Of a stretch of DNA of 64,000 bases, positions 48,586 through 58,804 are shown piece by piece (within the stretch, counting starts at the first letter, position 1; every line of letters starts with the position of its first letter). Location: contig JALGQZ010000003.1 of assembly GCA_023105745.1 (NCBI GenBank), positions 76,978,696-77,042,695 on the forward strand, read 5' to 3'. A model generated the notes under the pieces. That model was not told the origin of the DNA, made no database searches, and saw only the letters and a program-made list of their open reading frames with translations. The DNA is from Austropuccinia psidii (taxonomy: Eukaryota; Basidiomycota; Pucciniomycetes; Pucciniales; Sphaerophragmiaceae). The translations under genes were made by a program, and so were the position numbers.

Positions 48586-50463
48586 AAACACATCAAAATA
48601 CAAAATAATTTGAAACGTGTGAACCAGCTTCCCTAAAACCCTTCGAAAGGAACTCCTTTCCACCCTTTTATGCACTCTAAACGTGTTGAACTTTTGTTTA
48701 TCAAGAAAGGGTCATCTACTTTCTCTTTTTTTCCTCTTTTTTGTCTTTTTGCGCAAGACATTCTCTCACCAAATAGATTTCTTTCGAAAGTTGAGATTAA
48801 AGTTTTTTAAAAAAAGTCTCCTTATTTTTCATCTTTTCTTCAACATAGAATAAATCTGTTTCCAGATTTGATATTGTTAGAAAATAAAAGTGGAAGAACT
48901 TCTATGGTTTCAAAGACGAGATCCTTGTGAGTGAAAGGCTTACAACTTATAAATGCGGAAACTTGCAAAATAGAAACTAGGTAAGAGAGGAGGTTGCAAC
49001 ATGTGAACAATACACCCTTGAACTTTAAGGTATAAGTACCTTACAATATAAGTGAACTGAGGAGAGACAGCGACGACGAGCACACCTGTGTGTAAGGAAC
49101 AAAGAGGACGATGAGAGTCGATGATGAAGGATACAATGAGTTCATAGGCTATTATATAAGTTCTAGGGTCGCTATCAAAAATTGGTTGGGGATATAACTC
49201 TATAAATATTCCTTTAGGGATATTCTTCCTTTGTAATAAGAGACTTCATCTCTTATGATGATCTGGTTCGAGATAAGAAGTCTTTGAGTGTCTTAAAGCT
49301 GTCTTCTCATTCTCTTAAGAGAAAGTTTATGATTGAGGTCTTCAATGAGAGTATGGAAGCTATCTATTTCTGAGAAGAGTTGTTTCTTGATTTAGTATTT
49401 TCTTATTGCTTTCTTTGAGTTTAAATCCTTTAGCCCATTGATTACAAGAATTCAGTCTGGTCCATGCTTGAGTATAAACAGGAATGCCACTGGCTTTGTC
49501 ATTTGTTTTATTAATTCAAGTGATTTCTTGCATTTATTTTCTTTTTTAATCTTATTCAAAGAGTAAATTTTCTGTTTTTTGAAGTTTAGGAAGCTACTTT
49601 GAACTAATATAAACAATATTAAATATTCATCAAAATATCTTACTCACTGATGTATTATTAGATATTCTAGGCTGTTTTTTATTATTGAAGACATTAACAA
49701 GTGCCTAGGTTGAGTGAGGCTACAATTGATCTACTTGTCGCAGTGGAATCTTTTGAATACATTGGAATCAACATAGAAGGAAGTATCTTGTTGATTGAGG
49801 CACATATGACAAACAAGATAATGGGTAGATGAAGTCACATTATCAATATTCAAGATTATCATTAACATAAAATTGGAGTCTGTATACTATCCTAAAGATT
49901 TCTATTAGGAAAATTGAAGGATTTATTTTTTCTCCTTGATTATGTTGGGGCTATTATTATTTTGCGTTTTCAATTATTTAATATTTATAGAGGTAGTTGT
50001 TTCTCTCTTTTCCAGTAGAAAATATTTTATAATCAATTATTTCTTTTAATTTCCTTATTTTACATAGACTTATTATATCACTCCAAACATATACTTGTGG
50101 AGCAGTTCAGGTAGACTTACATATTTTCTCTTTAAGGTTAATATTGCATTGACTAGTCACTAATATTTCTTATATGTTTAGACATATTATTTACTTATTT
50201 TGACTTAGATCAGATAGATAGTTTTTTAGACCAAAGTACTCTTGTCTCAAGGTATTTTTTCTTCTTACTTAATATTATCATAGATTAATCTTTTACCTAT
50301 TTTTACTTTTTATCAGTGCTATTAACTACTGGCTTTTGAACATATACTCATAGATATTGAAAGATCTTTTAAGTAACTTCTCTTTGCATGGTAGAAAGAG
50401 TTAGCTCTTTGATTGACTAGGGTATTAATTAAAGCCAGAGTCAAAATATTTTAGGATTCCATC
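48586..50463 (+). other. Intergenic DNA, possibly including a copia 5' LTR
   Basis: No gene supported. 48586-48870 would hold the 3' end of the secreted-protein transcript (AATAAA near 48849). A TGTTAG at 48875 could start a copia LTR, since TGTTAG is a common copia terminus, and ATTAACTA followed by CTGGCTTTTGAAC near 50321-50342 could be its end plus primer site. The position, just ahead of a copia gag, fits, but no second LTR exists in the window to confirm it. Confidence 0.3.
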
Positions 50464-51385
50464 ATGTCAAGCATACAAATTAAAACCAATGATTCATCAA
50501 GTGATGAAGACAAAATATAAACTAAAATCATCAAGCTGACCCATACCAATTGGGTTGAGGGGAGCTGTCAGCTTCAAAACCATTTCATTGGAAAAGGGAT
50601 TGATGAGCTTTTTGAGGAACACTCTGAAGAAGAAAAGAAAACTTCCAAGTTTTGAAGAAAGAATAGTTGTGCATTGGAACTTCTATGGTCAAGCATTAGT
50701 ACAGAATTTGAGGGTATTCTATCAAATAATGAAACCTTGTTCCATGTTTTCTGGAATGTTTTACATACAACATGCATAAAAAATTCTATTATTATATTTG
50801 GAATAACTCTACACCAATTAGTTAACCTACCTTATGAGCCAAGGTCATCTTTAGAAAAGCAAATTGATTCTTTTCATAAACTAAATGCTAAATACCAATA
50901 TTTGACTGCAAGTCCAACTGTAGGAATGAACCTATCTCATGAAATGGCAGCTATTGTCTTGACTTATAGTCTTGACAAAGACAAAGCATTGATTAGTGTG
51001 TGTCAAACCTTTTACTTTAAGTGCTGTAACAGACAGAGTAGCTTTTGAATACTCTAGATGTGAAACAGACAAAATGATCCTATTAGCTCAAAATATAAAC
51101 AAAAAAAACTTTAAAACATTCCACTTATCAATAAAATCAGAATCATCAACATAGGAATCAATTTAAAGATAAAAGAAATTTTTTTAAAAATGATAATCAT
51201 ATCAAAGATGACTCAAATAAAAGACTGGATTTGTTGGAGAAAATGATTTTGAGTTTTCAGTTAAAACTTACATCATTGTCATTGAATATAACCTCTGAAA
51301 AAATGTATACCCAAATGCAAACTTCTGACTCTGATGCCTTTATGTTATCCAATATTTTCTCATTAGGAAAATCAAGCTCCAAAGG
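50464..51385 (+). pseudogene. Ty1/copia gag and protease start, decayed
   Basis: Starts MSSIQIKTND at 50464 and shows copia Gag features: LTHTNWVEGSCQLQNHFIGKG (50534 onward, a single-copy binding-type Gag start) and LWSSISTEFEGI. Stops near 50518 and 50655 and a frameshift near 51020 break it; the zinc-knuckle region is unreadable. The last part (51231-51385) is open and ends in GKSSSKG, where element B1 has inserted with target duplication aaagg (51381-51385). The same frame resumes at 61586. Confidence 0.75.
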
Positions 51386-52150
51386 TGTCACAGGGGCTCT
51401 TCGAAGTGAAGAGGGCCTGGCACTCAGTAAACTGGGACTCACTTATGGAGGGCTCAAAGATAAGACAAGAATGGATACACTTAAGAGTGTGAATAATGAA
51501 TTACTAAAAGAATGAAAATAAGAAAGCAGCAACAAAGAATAAGAGTAAGAAAAAAGAAGAGCCAACCACAAACAAGTCCAAGTCCACTGTTTCAACCTGT
51601 CAGAATGGAAAGAGAAGGGTTAATAAGGATATGGCCACCCAACTCATACTGTACAGGAGAAGAAAGAAAAGGGGCAAAGACTAACTTAAGATTAAATAAA
51701 TATAATACCCAAAATATAAGGATAAGAATATTCAGATAATAATAAATCAACTAAATTAATTAACTGGGGAAAAGTCCCCAGGGGGGAGGAAGAGGGGCTG
51801 GTATATGTGAGAATCACCAGCCCTGATCCAGAGGCAGAGTTTTCATGAGAATAATTGATGATTGAATTGAGTCTGGCCAATACAGGTCCTGTACAGCTGT
51901 ACAGAACCTGTACAAGAGGTGTGGTGTATTTGAGTGATCATACAGTTCCATATTGGTGTATTGAAACTGTATTGGGTGAATCCAGCCTGTACAGGTATTG
52001 ACAGGCTGTATTGAGGTACCAAGCTGTATGCATGTTTCAGAATGAAGATTGCTGAAACTGCATGCTGATGCAGATACTGGATTTGCTGATTTGGGGTGTT
52101 TGAGTGGGTGTATGAATGAATACCCTTACCCCTGATGGATGGTTGTTACA
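51386..52150 (-). repeat. B1 3' LTR
   Basis: 765 bp; in element sense TGTAACAACC...CCTGTGACA. It contains the 16-bp palindrome CTGTACAGCTGTACAG (51892-51907 region), itself flanked by further CTGTACA copies. Partner of 60816-61580. Confidence 0.92.
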
Positions 52151-53150
52151 GTATCCCCCTCTTGAAACTGGTGGGCTCCTGAACACCATAATACCCTGCC
52201 ACTGTTGAGTGGCATCTCAATATCCCCACATTTTTTCAAAAAATTTTCTTTTTAATTTTCTTTCCTCTTGACCATTATCCTGAAAATCCTTCATTACTTC
52301 TTCCCTGCCAAATTCAATTGATTCCCCCCTTTTTTTTTCAAGTTTGAGTGAGTATTCCTTCCAGAGTATGCAATTCTTTTCTTTTGATTCAATCAGCCAT
52401 GTCTTGGGATGTGGCCTTGGGATATATCCCAGAATAAAGGCCATTGAGCACTTGTGCTCAAAAATTGGTGCCCAATGAGTATATGACTTGTACTCATTGG
52501 CCCAGACTTAATCCATTGAATGAACCTCCAAGGGGTCTTGTCCCCATGATCTAAGGAATTGGCCTCAGGCAGCCCTCCCAGTGGTTTTTGGACTGTGGCC
52601 TCCATCTTGAGTGATCTTGATGTATCTTGCTTTTTATGGCCTTTTTGGCCTTGCTGGGTGATTTGGTGATTAGGGCCATTTTTTTGATTTTTCTGGTTTT
52701 TTGGCCATAATAGGCCTTTTTGATGTTTTGGGGTCCTACGGTCCGCGGGCCGTACGCCGCGGTCTGTGGGCAGTGGACCGTACGCCGCGGTCCGCGGTCC
52801 GTGGGGGCTATTGGAGGCCCCCAGGACCAAAATGGAGCCCCTGGGCCCAAATTTGCTGGGGACCCAGGGTGACCAAGGGGCCCAAAAATGGCCCAATTCC
52901 AAAATTCACCACATATGGCCTGGATCCATTGAAGGGGTCCAGGGCCATCAAGATCTTGGCCTCCCCCAAAGTTGCAGGGGAGGCCCTGGGTGATGAGTTC
53001 AGCCCCAAAGGGGTGTGAACCTTCACCTTAGGGGCTTTGAGGTGGGGCATAATTGAGTTATGGCCCCAGTTCCTTGAGTCAATTTTTTTTCTTGATGTGG
53101 AGTGGATTGATTCTGACGTCTTGAATCTTCTGCTTGCACTTTCTTCAGTT
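52151..53150. promoter_or_regulatory. B1 3' terminal region: polypurine tract and putative antisense promoter
   Basis: Next to the LTR lies the minus-strand polypurine tract AAGAGGGGGATAC, preceded in element sense by CAGGAGCCCACCAGTTTC, both also present in B4 and, in part, in B2. Further right, 52733-52805 is a GC-rich block with two copies of CCGTACGCCGCGGTC (52750-52764, 52778-52792) and several CGG/CCG dyads, unlike anything else in this AT-rich window. 52806-53036 is rich in GGGCCC/GGCCC words. The block is 350 bp upstream of the antisense ATG, so it is a likely promoter element; no TATA box is evident. Confidence 0.5.
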
Positions 53151-54391
53151 ATGAGTTCCAAACTGACTGAACTCACTGAATCTTCCCCTTCTGCACCGCC
53201 ACCGTCTGTTCTTCATGGTTCTGGCGTCTTCAGTCGATTGTCTTCTCCCTCCATGGCGTCTTCTGGCCATTTTGACCCCTCCCAAACATATGATGGGCTC
53301 AGAGCAGTTGAAGTTCTTGATCCTGCCTGTACTGAGTGTTTGGCCAGGGGGAAGGATTGCTTTCAACATTACAATCCTCGATCGTCAAAATGCCATTTCT
53401 GCTTTATTGGGAAGAAGCCATGCCGCCGTACTGGATCAACTTTGTCCCAGGTGAGGAGGCACTTATGGAGTAGGAAGGATGGGCCTTATGGGCAGGAATT
53501 CCCCATTCTTGAGGAACCTACCCCTGATGCCACTTCTGGATTTTCTCAATGTGAGTGATTTGCTTTTCTTGGTTGAATTGATGCTGATATTTTGATGTAG
53601 TGACTGGTTCCAGGCAGAGGGATGTGGCCAGATGGACTAATGTTGGAGGGCCCATTCCGATTGGTGGTAGGCCCATCCACTACAGCTCAGAAATTCCCAT
53701 TTCAAGGACCAATGCTGATGGAGTGGTGAAAGTAGTGAAGAAGCTAAGAAGAATTGTTGATTCCCCATCAGATCCAGATGCTGAAGGAAGTGATGAGTTG
53801 GATGGTGAAGAAGTTCAAGTTATTCCTCATTCAAGTGGCCATCCATCCAGCAATTCCTCTTCTCAACCTCTTGCCAACCACAGATTCCAAAGCCAAGTGA
53901 TTCCCAGCACTCCAAGAACCTTCCAACCAATGCTTGCTTCAATTCCTACAACCCTTCCTCCTCCATCACCAACTACTTCCCACACCACCAGGCCTGCCTT
54001 GAATCCAGCAGTAAGACCATCTCCAGTTCAACAGCCCAGAAACTCACCCATAAACACCTCCCGTCAACTCCAACCTGTGGCCAGCTCCAGCAGAAGAAGA
54101 GATGGATTGTCCCCTTTGCCTTTTCCTGCCGCTCAAGTATTCCAAAGAAGAGAACGTTGGCCTATCCGGGTTACCAGAGAAGATCCCAACGCGGATAGTG
54201 AAAATCAAGATGCTGTGGCCAGATTGTTCAGGAGAGTTGATAGAAATAGCAGAGAGGTGATTATGTATGCCAATGACAGGACGATTCCAGGTACTGCTTC
54301 TGAAGAAATGGCTGCAAAATTTGCCTGGTATGAAGATGAGTTGATAAATGATTTCCAGAGAACTTTTGATGACTTGGGTAGAGATAACTAG
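53151..54391 (+). CDS. Antisense gene in B1: protein with Zn(II)2Cys6-type cysteine spacing
   Basis: Exons 53151-53550 and 53601-54391, intron 50 nt (GTGAGT...GATGTAG, branch-like CTGAT at 53584); splicing joins SQ-L-TGSRQRD and gives 396 aa. Start at MSSKLTEL; an upstream in-frame ATG at 53037 is possible but would add an unremarkable stretch. Residues about 65-97 read C-X2-C-X6-C-X10-C-X2-C-X6-C (CTECLARGKDC ... KCHFCFIGKKPC), the spacing of fungal Zn(II)2Cys6 DNA-binding domains. The middle is rich in Ser/Pro with acidic patches (SDPDAEGSDELDGEE). The C-terminal 70 residues look ordered (SENQDAVARLFRRVDRNSRE, then FAWYEDELINDFQRTFDDL). It lies antisense to the retroelement, between pol and the 3' LTR. 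I recall similar unnamed proteins in Austropuccinia; no function is known to me. DNA binding is inference from spacing; the usual basic linker and dimer coil are not obvious. Confidence 0.72.
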
Positions 54392-55158
54392 TTTCCTTTT
54401 CCTTGTTTGTGTTTGGCTTGCCTTCTATCCCCACTCTTATAAAAACTAAAAAATGAAAAAATAATGGAACCTCCCAATACATGATTTGGGGAGGGGATGC
54501 TGCTGCTTTAAAGAAATAAAAGAAAGAAAATTATACAAGTAAAGAAAGAAAGAAAAATAAAAGAATAAGAGAAAATGAGAGTAAAGAAAGAAATAAAGAA
54601 AAAATCCTGATGGTTGGTCCTTCTTGTGGTGAGCTGCTTGATTTTGGCCAATAAGTCTGAAAAAATGAAAACCAAGCATTTTGATGCTCACAGAGTGGCC
54701 AAGGTAATGTTTTACAAGAAGTAGAACCCTCAGGGATGCATACCAGGAGATGGAACTTACTTTCATAACTTCCACTCCCCACCAAGCACCATAAAACTGA
54801 AAAGAATTGCCATAAATGACTTCTGAGATGAATTGCCATAAATGACTTCTGAAATGAATTGCCGTAAATGACTTGAAGTAATGAATGTCTTGAATTATGA
54901 TGATTGGCATAAAATGAAATGATAATAAAGAAAGAAATGAAAAATAAATAGAGAAAACATTGGGCCATATCTTGATAAGGTCCAAATGGAGGGTATTGAT
55001 GTTGTATGCTTCCTGAACCTGTCCAAAGAAATGACAAGTGCTCACAAAGTGGCCAAGGTGATGCTTACAACAACATATGTGTAGAATACCCCCTTAAAGG
55101 TGCATGCCAGGAGAGGAACTTACTTTCATAACTTCTTCTCCCCACCAAGCACCATAAA
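54392..55158 (-). other. B1 3' modules between pol and the antisense gene
   Basis: In element sense, two copies of a module: (GA)AGTTATGAAAGTAAGTTCC...CTCCTGG...CACCTTGGCCACTTTGTGAGCA (about 55165-55035) and a second version (about 54795-54675). B2 has the same pair after its pol. 54804-54870 has three copies of a 26-bp unit (GAATTGCCATAAATGACTTCTGA) in the plus sense. Each module contains GAAAGTAAGT, a donor-like site in element sense. No coding region is supported; the long minus ORFs at 54446-55045 are low-complexity readings. Confidence 0.6.
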
Positions 55159-58100
55159 TCAAACTCTTGAGGTATTTGGACCAGGCTTGTCTGGATACAA
55201 TGAATGGAAATCCTTGACAAGGTCTGGTGAGTTGGTAAGGTTGGAAGATGGTTCCCAAGTGGTTCTTTCTGGGTCTTCACTGAATCCTTTCCACTCTACA
55301 AGGTACCATAATTTACCTCTCTTGAGTTTTGAGTCCAGAACCTGAGCCACTTGCCATTCTTCTTGCTCCTCCACTAGAACTGGTGGTGGCGGCAATTGAT
55401 GACGATTTGGGATAGTTGAATGCTTGACTGGTTCTAATAAGGACACATGGAATACAGGGTGAACTGTCTTCCATTGCTGAGGCAACTTGAGGTGATATGC
55501 ATGGCTGCCAATCTTCTTCAGAACTTCAAAGGGTCCCAACCATCTTTCTGATAATTTCTTGGTGGGTCTTGTTGTCTTGATGTTCTTGGAAGCTAGCCAT
55601 ACTTTGTCCCCAGGTTGGAAATCAGGTGGAATTGCCCTATTTCTATCTGCATACTTCTTGAATCTCCTTATTGCTGACTCTAATTCCTCTTTGACAACTT
55701 GCTGTACTGATTGGAGTTTTGTTGATAACTTTCCAGCAGGTGAGTCTTGAGAAATATGGATTGAGTCAAAGCTGGGATTTCTTCCATAAATGGTGAAAAA
55801 AGGTGATTGCTTGGTTGATGAATGTTCTGCATTATTATAGGCAAATTCAGCCAGAGGGAGCCAGGTGTGCCAGTCATCTTGATGATAGCTGACATACATC
55901 CGAAGGTACTGTTCTAGTATCTGATTTACCCTCTCTGTCTGTCCATCTGTTTCAGGGTGAAATGCAGTTGACAGGTCTCTTGATATCTTGAGCTGCTGAC
56001 ATAACTGGGTCCAGAATGATGAAACAAATAAGGAACCTCTATCACTAACAATACTTACTGGGAGGCCATGTTTGGAAAATACATGACTAATGAAGATTTG
56101 AGCTAAGTCCAGTGCAGTGATTGTGCCATAAGTTGGAATGAATATTGCCATTTTTGAGAATCTGTCTACAATTACTAAGATTGAGTGAAAGTTGTTTGAC
56201 AGAGGCAATTGAGTGATGAAGTCCATTGATAATGAATTCCAAGGACCAGATGGAATTTGAAGAGGCTTGAGTAATCCAAACTTCTTATGGTGGATGTTCT
56301 TGTTTCTTGAACATTGCTGACATGAGGACACATAGTCCTTGATGATTTTATTCATGCCAGCCCAATAAAAATCCCTCTTGATGAGCTTGAGGGTCTTCTC
56401 CTGGCCAGGATGGCCAGCCAATGGTGAATCATGACGCCTTTGAAGAATGTCCAATTGAACTTCATGATTGCTTGGAATAACTACTCTATCTTTGAACAAT
56501 AATAATCTTGCTTGAGGTTCAAGAGAGTAGTCTGGGACTGATTCTCCTCTTGCTAATTTCTTGAGGATCTCCTTATAGTCTTTGTCTTGCCATACTTGTC
56601 TTTGAATCTGATCAACTAAATCTGAGAACATTTCAACTTTTATTGAAAAGAATCTTGACTCTTGAATTTCATTTTGCTTGAGAACTTGATGAAAGTTTTG
56701 AGGATTCTTGCTGATGAAATCCACCCCCCTCTCTGGGTACACGTCGTCCCGACGTGACAAGGCATCTGGTAAAGTGGCCAGCCTGCCTGGGCGGTAAGTG
56801 ATAACAAAGTGAAATTCAGACAAAAATTCAGCCCAACGGGCTTGACGACGAGTAAGGACTTTAGAAGACATAAAATATTGGAGAGAACAATGGTCTGTCA
56901 AGACCTCAAAGGAATCAGAAAGAGAAAGGAGAAAGGCTCTCCAGCGCTTGAGAGCCCAAACTATGCCAAGGAGTTCCTTGTCATGAATTTCATAGTTGAG
57001 CTCAGCTGGTAAGAGCTTGCGACTATCAAATGCAATGGGATGCTTTCCTGAGTCATTCACCTGACTCAGTACAGCACCCAAGGCATAATCAGAGGCATCA
57101 GTCTTAAGAGCTTCCTCATTGAAGATGAAAGGAGAATCTTTTTTGAGAAGGAAGTGAGAGAAGTGATTTTTTTGGAATAATTTTTAATGAAACGACGATA
57201 AAAATTGGCAAAGCCAAGAAAAGATTTAAGAGCCTTGATGTTTTTGGGCTGAGGCCAATTGAGGACTTGCTGAACTTTTGAAGAATCCATCTTGAGGCCA
57301 TCACTTGAAACAACATAGCCCAAGTATTCCACACTTGAGGCATGGAATACACACTTGGAGGCTTTGGCAAACAGATTATTGTCCCTCAGTCTTTGTAGGA
57401 CAGAGGCCACATGTTTGACATATTCCTCCTCAGAACTGGAAAAGACCATAATATCATCTAAATAAACCACAACAAACACATCCAAAAAATCTGCAAAGAT
57501 ATCATTTACCAGATTTTGGAAAGAAGCTGGAGCATTGGTCAAACCAAATGGCATGACCAAATACTCATAACTGCCATACTTGGTTCTAAAGGCAGTTAAG
57601 TGCTCATCCCCCTCTTTGATTCTCAGAAGGTTATATGCACCACGCAAATCTATCTTGGAGAAGATAGTGGAACCGTTGAATACGGTAAGAAGCTGGTTCA
57701 TAGGAGGAACAGGGTATCTGTTCTTCCTAGTGACAGCATTGAGTTTGCGGTAGTCAACACACAAATGAAGACCTCCATCCTTTTTCTTGACAAAAAGGAC
57801 AGGTGCTCCTGTTGAAGAGGAGCTTGGTCTAATGAAACCTTTCTCTACATTCTCTGAAATGTAGGCCCGCAGTGTTTCTGACTCTTGATTTGATAATGAG
57901 TAGATAACACCAATTGGAGGTAGAAGACCCTCCAATTCGATATGGTGATCACAGGCGCGGTGTGGAGGAAGTTTCTCTGCTTTCACCTTGGAGAATACAT
58001 CCAAATATTGGTGATAAGCAGGAGGAACAACCTTCAGCACAGTTTTGATTTCTTCTGGCTCTTCCTCCTCATCCCACTGCTCCTCCAGGGATGCATGAAA

Positions 58101-58804
58101 AGATAAGGGAGGAAGGTCCATATCCCCTTGAAAGAGATGAAGTGAAGATATGGCAACATCTTCTCCAACATCCTTTATCTCTTTGAAGACTTCATCTCTT
58201 AATGGAAGTAATGACTGAGAGGGATTAATGGAAGGGATATGGACAGAAGAAGGAAGGGAAGGTGTCTTAAGTTCACCAACCAGAGCAACACTGTTGACAG
58301 CAGTGGCAAAGTCATTACTAGTAGAAGGAATAATACCACTAGAATCCTTATGATTAGAATCATAGGTGATAAATCCATTTTTCCAATCAATAATGGGATT
58401 AAAATGGTAAAGGAAATCCTAGCCCAATATCAGGTCTTCTCCCTTGGGTGAATCTATGACAAAGAAGTCCCATTCAAAGCTTGGGAAGGAAGGCAAGTCA
58501 ACTACCCACTTGGTATAATGGGTGATGAACAAGGCAGGGGATTCATTAGAATCCAAAATGAAAAGAGGAATATTTTCAGGGAGCTCTGAAAAAGTCAATG
58601 AGTACTTGAGAACAAAATTCTTTGCAATAAAAGAGTTTGTAGCACCAGAATCAATGAGAATACTATAAAAAATATCAGAGACAGAAGAGAAAATAAGAAA
58701 TTTTAAAGATTTCTTGACACTAGTATTCAGAGTGCACAATTGTGCTCTTGAAGGAAATAAGTGAGAACCATTGAACACATCATGATTCCCACTCAGGCTT
58801 TTCC
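55159..58804 (-). pseudogene. B1 Pro-Pol with chromodomain (two lesions)
   Basis: Read -1 relative to gag, from the slippery site. In order: retropepsin LIDSGATNS (about 58660-58630); acidic linker; reverse transcriptase (about 57900-57250) with YLDDIMVF (about 57465-57440); RNase H (57081 to about 56750); integrase with zinc finger (HPGQEK...CQQC, about 56420-56310), MDF (about 56225), SDRGS (about 56045) and the E of QTERV (about 55945); chromodomain with WYLVEWKGF (about 55300) near the C-terminus. Lesions: TAG at 58419-58421 where relatives have Tyr or Phe; at about 57150 a one-base frameshift, and at about 57100 a deletion of roughly 25 residues before DASDYALGAV (B2 keeps them). From 57081 the frame is open for 640 codons to the stop at 55159. 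Once a complete chromovirus Pol; now not functional as one protein. Confidence 0.9.

Noticed and set aside
52393..52902. 169-codon minus-strand ORF rich in Gly, Pro and Arg
   Set aside because: It runs through the GC-rich block and GGGCCC words opposite the antisense promoter region; the openness is a composition effect.
53037..53150. Upstream in-frame ATG that would extend the antisense protein by 38 residues
   Set aside because: The added residues look like translated untranslated sequence (MRWGIIELWPQF); the second ATG at 53151 starts the Ser-rich part that leads into the cysteine motif. Not excluded.
54446..55045. Long minus-strand ORFs rich in Phe, Ser and Leu
   Set aside because: They are low-complexity readings of AAAGAAAGAAA-type DNA in the B1 3' region; they overlap the 3' modules and have no conserved counterpart in B2.
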